In this document: piece after piece, positions 1-8,723 of the stretch
How the letters are laid out: each line of letters opens with the position of its first letter
Numbering within the stretch: position 1 is the stretch's first letter
Origin: Marinagarivorans cellulosilyticus
GTDB lineage: Bacteria; Pseudomonadota; Gammaproteobacteria; Pseudomonadales; Cellvibrionaceae
DNA: 64,000 nucleotides
Assembly (NCBI RefSeq): GCF_021655555.1
Contig: NZ_AP023086.1
Location: 2,200,685 to 2,264,684, forward strand
Direction: 5' to 3'
Notes under the pieces: model-generated
The model's input: only the letters and a program-made list of their open reading frames with translations
Told to the model about the DNA's origin: nothing
Database searches by the model: none
Made by a program: the position numbers and the translations under genes

Positions 1-462
1 CCAGCAGCAATGGGTGTGCAGTACGCCTTTCCTGATGCGGCAGTTGCCTGCATTACCGGTGAGGGCAGTATCCAGATGTGTATTCAAGAGCTAAGCGCAT
101 GCACGCAGTACCACTTACCGGTAAAGATAATCTGCATTAATAATCAGTCGTTAGGCATGGTTAAGCAATGGCAGGACATGCAATACAGCGGTCGCCATTC
201 AGAAAGCTTATATGAAGATTCATTACCCGATTTTATTAAGTTGGCAGAGGCTTATGGCCATGTGGGCGTGCGTATTACCAAGCGCGAAGAGCTAAAAGAA
301 AAGCTAGCTGAAGTTTTCGCCATGAAAGATCGCACAGTGTTTGTCGATATTATGGTCGACCCAAAAGAGCATGTTTATCCTATGTTAATTCCGGCAGGTG
401 GTTCAGTCGGTGCGAATGGTTCTATGCGCGATATGTTGTTAAGCAAAACGGAGCGTACCTAA
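1..462 (+). CDS. ilvI: Acetolactate synthase large subunit, C-terminal part (cut by window edge)
   Basis: The reading frame is open from the first base, so the gene begins upstream of the window and only about 153 C-terminal residues are seen. This is the thiamine-diphosphate-binding PYR/PP fold end of acetohydroxyacid synthase, which condenses pyruvate with pyruvate or 2-ketobutyrate in valine/leucine/isoleucine synthesis. Visible signatures are the ThDP motif beginning GEGSIQM and ending INN, the segment LGMVKQWQDMQYSGRHS, EHVYPM, and the terminal LSKTERT, all very close to E. coli IlvI. The stop codon overlaps the ilvH start by one base (TAATG), giving translational coupling with the regulatory subunit. 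Confidence 0.96.
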   Translation, partial: PAAMGVQYAFPDAAVACITGEGSIQMCIQELSACTQYHLPVKIICINNQSLGMVKQWQDMQYSGRHSESLYEDSLPDFIKLAEAYGHVGVRITKREELKEKLAEVFAMKDRTVFVDIMVDPKEHVYPMLIPAGGSVGANGSMRDMLLSKTERT

Positions 463-953
463 TGAAACGTATTATTTCAGTTTTAGTTGAAAACGAACCG
501 GGCGCGCTTTCACGTGTTGTGGGGTTGTTTTCGCAGCGCGGTTACAACATTGAAACCTTAACGGTGGCACCGACAGAGGATGAGACCTTATCGCGCTTAA
601 CGCTAACGACAATTGGTGATGATCATATTATTGAGCAGATCACCAAGCACCTCAATAAGTTAGTCGACGTGGTTAAGCTTGTTGATCTAACAGAGGGTGC
701 GCATATCGAGCGTGAATTAATGCTTATTAAGGTGCGTGCAACCGGTGCTCAGCGTGCAGAAGTGAAGCGTTGCGTTGATATTTTCCGCGGTCAAATCGTT
801 GACGTTACGGCTTCTGTGTACACCATTCAAATTGTGGGTAATAGTGAAAAACTAGACGCCTTTTTTCAAGCGGTCGGTGAAGCTTCGATCTTAGAGGTCG
901 TGCGCTCTGGTGTGACCGGTATTGCTCGTGGCGAAAAGGTTTTGAGCTTGTAG
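462..953 (+). CDS. ilvH: Acetolactate synthase small (regulatory) subunit
   Basis: 163 residues, the normal IlvH length. It binds the IlvI catalytic subunit and confers feedback inhibition by valine. The N-terminal ACT domain is clear (residues 1-75: RIISVLVENEPGALSRVVG, then SQRGYNIETLTVAPT), followed by the second ACT-like ALS_ss_C domain with EIFRGQ-type core (DIFRGQIVDVT) and the closing RSGVTGIARGEK. The start ATG overlaps the ilvI stop, and an intrinsic terminator follows, so ilvIH ends here. Confidence 0.97.
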   Translation: MKRIISVLVENEPGALSRVVGLFSQRGYNIETLTVAPTEDETLSRLTLTTIGDDHIIEQITKHLNKLVDVVKLVDLTEGAHIERELMLIKVRATGAQRAEVKRCVDIFRGQIVDVTASVYTIQIVGNSEKLDAFFQAVGEASILEVVRSGVTGIARGEKVLSL

Positions 954-972
954 CTACGCATTGCAGCTAAGG

Positions 973-996
973 GCCGGCTTTTTAGCCGGTTTTTTT
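973..996 (+). terminator. Rho-independent terminator of ilvIH
   Basis: A CCGGCT/AGCCGG stem (974-979 with 984-989) with a four-T loop is followed directly by seven T residues, 20 bases after the ilvH stop. Confidence 0.85.
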
Positions 997-1167
997 GTAT
1001 CTAGGGTACGGTAGGGCTCACCCGCCACTTTGTTTAATGGCGCTGGAGGTGGTCTGTTTCGAAAAGTTGAGTGTAATAAAGATATGTTAGTGTTGCAGCT
1101 AAAAAAGACTTTCACGCAGGTGGCGTTTCAAACTATTTTACTGTCGGTTACGTTAGCGAGGGCCATA

Positions 1168-2268
1168 ATGACAATATCGTTTCCCATTAAATTTTTTCTG
1201 CATTGTATTTTTTGTTGGCTTGGTTTTCTCAGTATTGCCGGTGCGCACGCAGATTCTGCTAATGCTAATGCTAATGCTAATGCTAATGCTAAGGATAAGG
1301 AATCCCCTTGGCTGGCCACCCCCTTAATTTCGGTAGATCCTAAGCTAGGTGCTTCTGTTGGGGCTATGGCGAGCTATTTATTTAAGGTAGACCAAAAATC
1401 TCCTACCTCAATGGTGGGGACTATGGGTACGTATAGCGACAGCGATTCAATGATATATGGGGCATTTTCTCGGATTTATTTTGGTGAAGATCATCATCGA
1501 ATTATCGCAGGCGTATTTGGCGGAGAAATAAACAATGAATACGATGATTTTTTAGGTACGGGCTGGCCTTTGCAAACTCAGGATAATTTACTCGGAATTT
1601 TTGCTAGGTACAGTTACCGCATAACTGATAATTGGTTTGTTGGTGCACTAGGGGTTTCGGCTAATTACGCTGTTACCGGTAGCGATAAAATAACGGAAGG
1701 TATTCTAGAGCTTATTGGGCTAACGGGTTTTGATAGCAACGGCATTGGTTTTATTGCCGAGCGAGACACTCGAGATAATCAAAACTCAGCATCGAAAGGC
1801 TCGTTGTTTAGTGTGCAAAATTTGGCCTACCGGAAAAGCCTTGGTGGTGATGTGAGCTTCGACACCTATCAGATTAAGTTTAGCCAGTATTTACAGTTAT
1901 CCGATCGCCACGTATTGGCTTATCGTTACGATAGTCGTTTAACGCATAACGCGCCTGTTTCGGGGTATTCTTCTGTCGACCTAAGAGGGTACACACGCGG
2001 TGAATACTTGGCCCCTCACTCAATGACTTTTGAAGTAGAGGATCGTATGTCATTAAAGGGCCGGTGGGGAGCTGCGTTCTTTTTAGGCGCTGCCACGTTA
2101 TATGATGACGTAAGCGATATGGGTAGCGCTAGCAACTGGTATCCTGCTGTTGGTGGCGGTATAAATTATTTAATTAAACCACAAGAAAAAATGTTGGTCA
2201 GGGCCGATTTGGCATGGGCAAAAGGTGGTAAGTACGGCGCATATTTACAGTTTGGAACAGCCTTTTAA
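1168..2268 (+). CDS. Outer-membrane beta-barrel, Omp85/surface-antigen-like, with NA-repeat N-terminus
   Basis: About 366 residues. I place the start at ATG 1168 because it is preceded by GCGAGGG at six-base spacing and begins a normal signal peptide (MTISFPIKFFLHCIFCWLG... cleaved after AHA); earlier in-frame starts add a long non-signal leader. The mature protein opens with (NA)5, encoded by a hexamer repeat, then alternating amphipathic strands, a GFIAERDTRDN segment typical of the bacterial surface antigen (Omp85 barrel) domain, and a final F as expected of a BAM substrate. Its stop overlaps the cti start (TAATG). Function is unknown; the coupling to Cti suggests envelope or lipid adaptation. 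A POTRA domain is not evident. Confidence 0.7.
   Translation: MTISFPIKFFLHCIFCWLGFLSIAGAHADSANANANANANAKDKESPWLATPLISVDPKLGASVGAMASYLFKVDQKSPTSMVGTMGTYSDSDSMIYGAFSRIYFGEDHHRIIAGVFGGEINNEYDDFLGTGWPLQTQDNLLGIFARYSYRITDNWFVGALGVSANYAVTGSDKITEGILELIGLTGFDSNGIGFIAERDTRDNQNSASKGSLFSVQNLAYRKSLGGDVSFDTYQIKFSQYLQLSDRHVLAYRYDSRLTHNAPVSGYSSVDLRGYTRGEYLAPHSMTFEVEDRMSLKGRWGAAFFLGAATLYDDVSDMGSASNWYPAVGGGINYLIKPQEKMLVRADLAWAKGGKYGAYLQFGTAF
1258..1290 (+). repeat. In-frame hexanucleotide microsatellite (GCTAAT)n
   Basis: GCT followed by five perfect AATGCT units encodes Ala-(Asn-Ala)5 just after the predicted signal cleavage site of the surface-antigen gene. Unit gain or loss keeps the reading frame, so it would change length rather than switch expression. 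Confidence 0.9.
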
Positions 2269-4625
2269 TGAAAACGGTAATGAGTAAGAGAGTTAAAGTT
2301 TTTGTTGTTACTTTGTTGCTGAGTGGTTGCGCTAGTTTTGGTGTTTCTAAATACGCTCAAATGTATGGACTTGCCAAGCCTGTTAATAGGGTTGTGGCGC
2401 AAACAAAGCCTGACGAGGTTGATTATTGGCGCGATATAAAGCCTATACTGGATAACCGCTGCGTTGTGTGCCATGCGTGCTACGACGCGCCTTGCCAATT
2501 AAAGTTGACTGCAATAGAAGGGATAGAGCGCGGTGCAAGTCACGACAGCGTGTATCACTTGAGTCGTCCCTTCCCTGCCGAGCCTTCTCGCTTATTTATT
2601 GATGCACAAAGTGTTGAGCAGTGGCGTAATAAAAATTTTTTCCCAGTGTTAAATGAGCATGAGCAAACCGTTATGGCTAATGTGAATGCGGGGGTTATGT
2701 ATCAAACATTATCTTTAAAGCAAAAAAATCCATTGCCTGCGACTACGCAACTCCCCGATTCTTTTACCCTTGGTACCGCCCGTAAAAATCACTGCCCCAA
2801 AATAGAGGACTTTGAAAAGTATGCAGACAATAACCCACTTTGGGGAATGCCCTACGGGTTGCCGGCAATAGCTCCTAGTGAAAACAAGCTGTTAATGGCA
2901 TGGTTGGCGCAAGGCGCAACTTACACAGCTAGAACAGAAATATCAAAAAATATTGAACGAAAAGTTCTTAAGTGGGAACGTTTTTTTAATCAAACTTCAC
3001 TTAAAACGCAATTGATGAGTCGTTATTTGTATGAGCATTTATTTCTAGCGAGTTTATATTTTGAAGATGACGCTGATAGCAATGCGCAGTTTTTCAATGT
3101 TGTGCGCTCTAGAACGCCGCCAGGGGAGGCGATTGATATTATTGCAACGCGTCGACCGTATGATGCACCTGGCGTGGAAAAATTCTACTATCGTTTAATG
3201 CCGGTTTTAGAAACGCCAGTGTTAAAGACGCACATGCCTTACGCTTTGAGCTATAGTCGAATGGAAAAGTGGAAAGCGTGGTTTCTAAAGGAGCAATACT
3301 CAGTTGATAAGCTGCCAAGTTATTTACCTGAGGAAGCTGGCAATCCTTTTTTAACATTCGCTGCAATACCATCCAAATCAAGATACCGTTTTTTATTGGA
3401 TGAAGCGAAATTTACCATAGGCAACTTCATTAAGGGGCCTGTGTGTCGTGGGCAAGTCGCTGTAAATGTTATTAGGGATCATTTTTGGGTCGTTTTTGTT
3501 GACCCTGATGTTAGTGAAATCAAGGGGTACGATAGTTTTCTGGCTGAAAACTATCAGGATTTTAAAATGCCTAATACCGAAGGTAACGTTTATTTGCCAA
3601 TGACAACTTGGGGGAAGTACGCCGATAAACAGTTAGCTTACCTAGAAAAGCGTGACCAATTCTTGAGTGAAATAGCGCCTGAGCTTGTAAAGCGGGATAT
3701 GAAATTAATTTGGGATGGTGACGGCCAAAATCCAAATGCTGGGCTAACTATTTATCGCCATTTTGATAACGCTTCTGTGGAGAATGGCTTGCTTGGTGGA
3801 CAGCCCAAAACAGCATGGCTTATTGGATATGGTCTGTTGGAACGTATCTATTACCTATTAGCGGCAGGCTATGATGTTTATGGCAATGTGGGGCATCAAT
3901 TTATATCGCGTGTTTATATGGACTTCCTGAGGATGGAAGGCGAAACCAACTTCCTCTATTTTTTGCCTCAAGAAGCAAGAATTAAAGAGCGAGAGGATTG
4001 GTATCAGGGGGCAGAGGCTCGCGCGCATAGGTACTTACGCTTCCCTTCACTTGAAGAGTTAAATACTTCGGTTATACCGTACCAAACCACAGACCCTAAG
4101 GCTGAATTATTACGTCAAATCGAGGCTAGAGTAAAACCGGCTATTGATAGTGGAAGCACGTTGTTGGTTACCAATGTCGATTCGGGGCCTCTTGTGGGCC
4201 TTAAAGAATGGCGTGGAGAAGCTATAGCCATATTGCCTGAATTCAGCATTGTTGAAGTTAAAAGTTCCGGTGGTTCAGAATATTATTCAATACTTAAAAA
4301 TAGCGGCCATAAAAATGTTTCTTCCATGTTTAACGAGGAAGCTAATTTATCCCCTAGTGAAAATAGCCTTTCAGTTTTAAAAGGTATTGCTGGTAGCTAC
4401 CCAAATGCGTTCTATCGAGTTGATGTGGACGTATTGGATAAGTTCTCTTTGCAGTTAAGCCGTGTTAGAAGTGAGCTTGATTATAAAATATTAAAAGATC
4501 AGTTCGGCGTACGACGAACATCTAAAGGCTTTTGGGCTTACAGTGATAGGCTGCACGCGAATTATAAGGCGCGCGCTCCGATTGATGCGGCAATATTAGA
4601 CTTTAACCGACTGGAAAATAGATAA
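2268..4625 (+). CDS. cti: Fatty acid cis/trans isomerase, predicted periplasmic lipoprotein
   Basis: 785 residues, the usual size of Cti. The enzyme converts cis-unsaturated acyl chains of membrane phospholipids to trans, rigidifying the membrane under solvent, heat or toxicant stress; it is a c-type haem protein. The haem attachment motif CVVCH is at residues 65-69. The N-terminus has a lipobox-like LLSGC with Cys 21, so it is probably a lipoprotein. The family core is recognisable (DYWRDIKPILDNRC near the start, later WLIGYGLLERIYYLLAAGYD and YMDFLRMEGETNFLYFLP). It overlaps the genes on each side by one base (TAATG both times), so the three are one translationally coupled unit. Confidence 0.93.
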   Translation: MKTVMSKRVKVFVVTLLLSGCASFGVSKYAQMYGLAKPVNRVVAQTKPDEVDYWRDIKPILDNRCVVCHACYDAPCQLKLTAIEGIERGASHDSVYHLSRPFPAEPSRLFIDAQSVEQWRNKNFFPVLNEHEQTVMANVNAGVMYQTLSLKQKNPLPATTQLPDSFTLGTARKNHCPKIEDFEKYADNNPLWGMPYGLPAIAPSENKLLMAWLAQGATYTARTEISKNIERKVLKWERFFNQTSLKTQLMSRYLYEHLFLASLYFEDDADSNAQFFNVVRSRTPPGEAIDIIATRRPYDAPGVEKFYYRLMPVLETPVLKTHMPYALSYSRMEKWKAWFLKEQYSVDKLPSYLPEEAGNPFLTFAAIPSKSRYRFLLDEAKFTIGNFIKGPVCRGQVAVNVIRDHFWVVFVDPDVSEIKGYDSFLAENYQDFKMPNTEGNVYLPMTTWGKYADKQLAYLEKRDQFLSEIAPELVKRDMKLIWDGDGQNPNAGLTIYRHFDNASVENGLLGGQPKTAWLIGYGLLERIYYLLAAGYDVYGNVGHQFISRVYMDFLRMEGETNFLYFLPQEARIKEREDWYQGAEARAHRYLRFPSLEELNTSVIPYQTTDPKAELLRQIEARVKPAIDSGSTLLVTNVDSGPLVGLKEWRGEAIAILPEFSIVEVKSSGGSEYYSILKNSGHKNVSSMFNEEANLSPSENSLSVLKGIAGSYPNAFYRVDVDVLDKFSLQLSRVRSELDYKILKDQFGVRRTSKGFWAYSDRLHANYKARAPIDAAILDFNRLENR

Positions 4626-5767
4626 TGGTTTTTGGTAGGCGCTTATTTGCTACGCTATTACGCAGCATGCAATTTACATTAGTTGGCGTTGCTTGCAGTG
4701 CTTGTGCGTTATTTGGTGGGCTGTCATCTCGTTCTGTAGAGCAGGTCGTATATTATGTGACGACAAGAGCTGTGGCTTTAGAGCCTGATAATAAAGAGTA
4801 TTACGGGTCCTTGCGCGGTAGTCTTGAGGTGGGGGCGGTGAGTGTAAGATTACCCCCAGATGATAACCCTAATTCATTTGCAAAAACGTTTAATTACAAC
4901 TGGGCCGATTCACTGTTTTTAAGTAAAAACAAAATTCCAAAAATAAATTTACCTAAAAGCGAAAAGCTTGAGTGGGTAGCACCTTTGACGAAAGAGGGTT
5001 TGTTTGAAAAAATCAATCAAGCGATGGTTCATCAAACTGAAAAGCGGTTGCTAGTCTATATTCATGGATTCAAGCGTAGTTTTGGTAAAAATGTAGAATC
5101 CGGTGCGCGTCTGGCCTACGAAACAGCATACCCCGGGCCAACGGTGGTGTTTTCGTGGCCGTCGACAAATTCAATTTCTGGTTATACCGCTGATAGGGGG
5201 AATGCGGAATGGTCTACGCCCTACTTAACTAGAACCCTCCTGGCTTTACACCAAAAATTTCCTTATTACAAAATTGATTTAGTGGCGCACAGCATGGGTA
5301 ATCGGGTATTAGTCGATGCTTTACTAGAGTTTCAAGAATTACAGCCTTTGGCAACTATTTGGCCTTTTTCACAGGTTGTGTTGTTGGCTCCCGATATTGA
5401 CCGCAGTATTTTTATCGAAAACTATGCTGCCAAATTAGCTGCGCTTAATTCTAAATTAACAATTTATGTTTCAGCAGAAGATTTCCCATTAATGGCATCG
5501 GGTAGCTTTAATGCTTATCCTCGCTTGGGAGATGCACGTTCGGGGGTTCCTATTGCTGAAGGTATAGAAACCATTGATGTTAGTCATGCGATTACGATGG
5601 CATCGGGGCATGCTTATTATCGAAAAAGTCATGAGGTATCTCATGATCTTTATTTGTTACTGAATAAAAACTTACCGGCAAGCGAGCGAGAAACCCTCAA
5701 AAAAGCTGTTAATGAGCAGGGTGAATACTGGGACTTACTTGCAGAGCCTGCTATAGGTGCCCAATAG
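4625..5767 (+). CDS. Alpha/beta hydrolase of DUF900 family, exported
   Basis: 380 residues. The N-terminus (basic RR, then a hydrophobic stretch ending ACSACALFGG) is a signal peptide, with Cys residues that might be lipidated although the lipobox is not canonical. The hydrolase fold shows strand VYIHGF, the VVFSWPS segment characteristic of DUF900, and the nucleophile elbow AHSMGNR (Ser about residue 225), with a later D and H (VSHAITMASGH) that could complete a triad. Third gene of the surface antigen-cti cluster. Substrate unknown; an envelope lipid or ester is an inference from the neighbour. Confidence 0.82.
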   Translation: MVFGRRLFATLLRSMQFTLVGVACSACALFGGLSSRSVEQVVYYVTTRAVALEPDNKEYYGSLRGSLEVGAVSVRLPPDDNPNSFAKTFNYNWADSLFLSKNKIPKINLPKSEKLEWVAPLTKEGLFEKINQAMVHQTEKRLLVYIHGFKRSFGKNVESGARLAYETAYPGPTVVFSWPSTNSISGYTADRGNAEWSTPYLTRTLLALHQKFPYYKIDLVAHSMGNRVLVDALLEFQELQPLATIWPFSQVVLLAPDIDRSIFIENYAAKLAALNSKLTIYVSAEDFPLMASGSFNAYPRLGDARSGVPIAEGIETIDVSHAITMASGHAYYRKSHEVSHDLYLLLNKNLPASERETLKKAVNEQGEYWDLLAEPAIGAQ

Positions 5768-5801
5768 TCCAACTATTATGCTTAGGCGGCTAGACTATTG
5801 G
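5761..5801. terminator. Inverted repeat between convergent genes, possible bidirectional terminator
   Basis: CCAATAGTC (5761-5769) and GACTATTGG (5793-5801) form a nine-base perfect stem with a 23-base loop between the convergent DUF900 gene and rph. There is no T tract, so the terminator role is weak. Confidence 0.3.
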
Positions 5802-5811
5802 AACCGCGGTG

Positions 5812-6531
5812 CTATTGCGCTAGAGCATCGCGTTGTAGTGCGATTAGATCGTTAATACCTTTTTTACCTAGCGCTAGCATCGCTTGGAATTCGTCTTCGG
5901 TGAACGGCGCTTTTTCTGCTGTACCCTGAATTTCAATAATGCCGCCGTTTGCGGTCATCACTAAGTTCATATCTGTATCGGCGTCGGAATCTTCGGGGTA
6001 GTCTAAATCTAAAACGGGTTCGCCTTGATAAATGCCGACGCTGACAGAGGCAAGCATAGAAATTAACGGGTCAGTTTTGAGTGCACCACTGCGTTGAAGG
6101 TGGTTGAGAGCATCGACGACGGCAACGCAGGCACCGGTAATGGACGCTGTACGTGTGCCGCCATCAGCTTGAATAACATCACAGTCAACCACAATGGTAA
6201 ATTCGCCGAGTGCGTTTAAATCAACCGCAGCACGCAGAGAGCGGCCAATTAAGCGTTGAATTTCAACGGTGCGTCCGCCTTGCTTTCCGCGTGCCGCTTC
6301 ACGGTTCATGCGCGAGCCTGTAGAACGTGGCAACATGCCATATTCGGCTGTTAACCAGCCTTGCCCGCTACCTTTTAAAAAACGCGGCACGCCTTCGGTG
6401 ACGCTCGCATTGCATAGCACGCGGGTATCGCCAAACTCGACAAGTACAGACCCTTCGGCGTGTTTAGTGAAATTGCGTGTGATTTTTATGGGGCGAAGTT
6501 GGTCTGGGCTGCGGCCGCTAGGTCTTTGCAT
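5812..6531 (-). CDS. rph: Ribonuclease PH
   Basis: 239 residues from the ATG at 6531, matching the family length (238 in E. coli); a longer in-frame extension upstream has no family similarity. RNase PH is a phosphorolytic 3'-5' exoribonuclease that trims tRNA 3' ends. Conserved segments include MQRPSGR at the start, the GDTRVLC strand, AEYGMLPRST, QRLIGRSLRAAVD and the DCDVIQADGGTRTASITG phosphate/active-site loop. Transcribed divergently from yicC, a widely conserved arrangement. Confidence 0.97.
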   Translation of the reverse strand: MQRPSGRSPDQLRPIKITRNFTKHAEGSVLVEFGDTRVLCNASVTEGVPRFLKGSGQGWLTAEYGMLPRSTGSRMNREAARGKQGGRTVEIQRLIGRSLRAAVDLNALGEFTIVVDCDVIQADGGTRTASITGACVAVVDALNHLQRSGALKTDPLISMLASVSVGIYQGEPVLDLDYPEDSDADTDMNLVMTANGGIIEIQGTAEKAPFTEDEFQAMLALGKKGINDLIALQRDALAQ

Positions 6532-6706
6532 GATGGTTGTCTCGTGTAGTAATAACTGGCCCGTAGCCTGACGGCTTTGGGTGGTGTGCAGCATTATGCC
6601 AGCCGCAAGAGCATAGCCCAAGCCTATGCTAAAATGCGGCTAGAATTTGTTCGTTAGCTGGCACCGTTAGCGTGTTAGTACACATCACAATATTTGGAGA
6701 TTGAAT

Positions 6707-7567
6707 ATGACCCACAGCATGACGGGTTTTGCACGTGTCGAGGAAGAGTTTTCGTGGGGGCGCTTAAGTTGTGAAATTCGCAGCGTAAACCACCGTTATC
6801 TAGAGCCTTCAATTCGCATGCCCGATAGCTTACGTGTTGCAGAAGGAAGTTTTCGCGAGCAACTAAAAAAATCGCTCAGCCGAGGCAAAGTGGAAGTATC
6901 TTTCTTTTTAAAACAAGAAAATAACGACAGCGCGCAAATTAATCCTGAAGCCCTCAATGGTTTGGTGCAATTATTAAGCGCGGTAAGTGCTAAAGTCCCA
7001 AACCCTGCGCCGGTTAACCCGCTGGAAGCTTTGCGCTGGCCTGGGGTGTTGCAAGCCAACGAGTTAGATGCCGATACTTTGGTTGCGGCTGCTAATACAA
7101 TGCTACAAAAAACCTTAACCGATTTGCAAAAAAGCCGTGCTCGCGAAGGCGAAGGTTTGGCGCAACACATTCAAGATAGGTTAAGCGCAATTAGCCAACA
7201 CGTAGCAACGCTACGCTCAGAACTCCCAGCGTTAACGGCTGCCCAACAAGATAAACTCAGCCAAAAAATCGAAGCCCTACAAGTGGATGTAGACCAAGAC
7301 CGGCTAGCGCAAGAGCTTGTGATTATTGCACAAAAATCCGATGTGGCCGAAGAATTAGATCGCTTAGATACTCATATCGTTGAAACTCAGCGCGCGTTAA
7401 AACAAACAGGCCCAATAGGGCGGCGGTTAGACTTTCTAATGCAAGAATTTAATCGCGAAGCGAATACACTTAGCAGTAAAGCCATAGCCAGCGGCGTAAC
7501 GCAAATTGCGGTGGAATTAAAAGTGTTGGTGGAGCAAATGCGCGAGCAGGTGCAGAATATTGAGTAG
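6707..7567 (+). CDS. yicC: YicC family endoribonuclease
   Basis: 286 residues. The ATG at 6707 is chosen over an in-frame TTG at 6701 because GGAGA (6696-6700) sits at six-base spacing from it. The N-terminal YicC domain begins THSMTGFARVE and includes EIRSVNHRYLEP and the LSRGKVEVS segment; the C-terminal DUF1732 domain has SDVAEELDRLDTHI and the typical GRRLDFLMQEFNREANTLSSKA end. The family is linked to RNA turnover (YicC degrades small RNAs). In many gammaproteobacteria gmk and rpoZ follow; here an accessory patch follows instead. Confidence 0.95.
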   Translation: MTHSMTGFARVEEEFSWGRLSCEIRSVNHRYLEPSIRMPDSLRVAEGSFREQLKKSLSRGKVEVSFFLKQENNDSAQINPEALNGLVQLLSAVSAKVPNPAPVNPLEALRWPGVLQANELDADTLVAAANTMLQKTLTDLQKSRAREGEGLAQHIQDRLSAISQHVATLRSELPALTAAQQDKLSQKIEALQVDVDQDRLAQELVIIAQKSDVAEELDRLDTHIVETQRALKQTGPIGRRLDFLMQEFNREANTLSSKAIASGVTQIAVELKVLVEQMREQVQNIE

Positions 7568-7874
7568 TTTTTATCCAGTTACCAATGCTTGATAAGGGGT
7601 ACACATATTATCGTAATTTTTTTTTCAAATAAGTTTTTTGTTCTAATTAACTAAAGTTGGATACTTTCTTAGGCTGTTTTAGTTGACTAGAGCAGTGGCG
7701 ACAGGACTGGTTTTTCCGAAGCGGCCTAAAGGTGTTTTGAAGTATTTCGATCCTTATTTAAGTTTGTGAAATAAAAACGTATACCGGCTAATACGGAGTA
7801 ATGGACTAATAGAGTGGCCTTTGATTTTATATGGCACTGCCCGTGTTAGATTCGGCCTATCTCGAGTCAAAAAG
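7568..7874. other. Intergenic stretch without a recognisable gene
   Basis: About 307 bases between yicC and the convergent nucleotidyltransferase gene. It is A+T-rich with a run of ten T residues near 7618-7625 but no clear stem before it, and I see no coding frame with a ribosome-binding site. It marks the edge of the accessory patch. Confidence 0.5.
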
Positions 7875-8723
7875 CTAGCCCTCGACTCCAGCTTTAAAAG
7901 CATTGATCAGCGCTTCGTTGCGCGGATATTGATGTGTGTTTCGGCCGCCCATTTCACTAATTAAGGTTTCTACTTGTAGTTTGGTATTTTGGTTGTTCAA
8001 TAGCTTGAAAATGGTTTTTGCGGTGTTTGATTCGGCAATTGTTTTTGTTGTTATTCCCAACTGATGCGCCCCTGCCAAGGTTTTATCCCAGCCGTAGTGT
8101 GCCATTAGGCCTTGATCGTCGTATAGCTGGCTGGATATGGCCGGGATCGTTTCATAGGTGGTGAGTACGTAGGCTATATCTATGGCGTCTTTTTTTCGTT
8201 TGTCTGCCGTTCTATCTGTCCATGATATTAATTTTAAAAGCATCATCCCTACGGGCGAGGCAACTAGTACTTCAACTCTCGGCTCGCCGCTTAACCGAAC
8301 GTTGTTTGCATTTTCAAAAGCCTCTTGAAAGCCAAGCACGTTCATCTCGGTATCCCCAGAGGGTGGCCACTGAATATTAGTATTTTTGTCCGCTATACCT
8401 CCAAAAGGAACTATGTCAATTGGCCAATTATTGGAGGCAATTAAGCGGTGAGCTGTTTTGGTTTCAGTAAAACCATAGGTAATCAGTTCTTTTTTCAATA
8501 TTTCAAACGTGCCCCATGTCGGAACCTGAAGTGCAAAATCGATATCTTTGGTTGCTCTTTGTGCTGGGGCGCCATACCCATGGTGTAAAACCAAGTCACG
8601 CGCGAATGCGCCAACCACAAGATAAGGTATTTTAAATCTCGTCGCACAGTTGTCTACTTTTTCGATAATATCAACTAGGCTCGGCTCAATTTTCCCCGAT
8701 AAGTTCAGCAATGGCTGTGTCAT
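7875..8723 (-). CDS. Nucleotidyltransferase, AbiEii-like (putative toxin of a type IV TA-like pair)
   Basis: 282 residues from an ATG preceded by AAGGAT. The N-terminal half is a nucleotidyltransferase fold: VVGAFARDL (the GG/GA-F-x-R-D helix), then TKDIDFALQV carrying the paired acidic residues that bind metal, and PIDIVPFGG as the third strand acid. The middle part carries LLKLISWTDR and KKDAIDIAYVL, typical of the C-terminal region of AbiEii-type enzymes. The upstream gene on the same strand overlaps it by 38 bases and encodes an AbiEi-like partner. In AbiE systems the nucleotidyltransferase is bacteriostatic and blocks phage spread; activity here is inferred from fold and pairing only. 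Confidence 0.8.
   Translation of the reverse strand: MTQPLLNLSGKIEPSLVDIIEKVDNCATRFKIPYLVVGAFARDLVLHHGYGAPAQRATKDIDFALQVPTWGTFEILKKELITYGFTETKTAHRLIASNNWPIDIVPFGGIADKNTNIQWPPSGDTEMNVLGFQEAFENANNVRLSGEPRVEVLVASPVGMMLLKLISWTDRTADKRKKDAIDIAYVLTTYETIPAISSQLYDDQGLMAHYGWDKTLAGAHQLGITTKTIAESNTAKTIFKLLNNQNTKLQVETLISEMGGRNTHQYPRNEALINAFKAGVEG

Noticed and set aside
7610..7626. T-rich run after yicC as a terminator
   Set aside because: No stem precedes the T tract.
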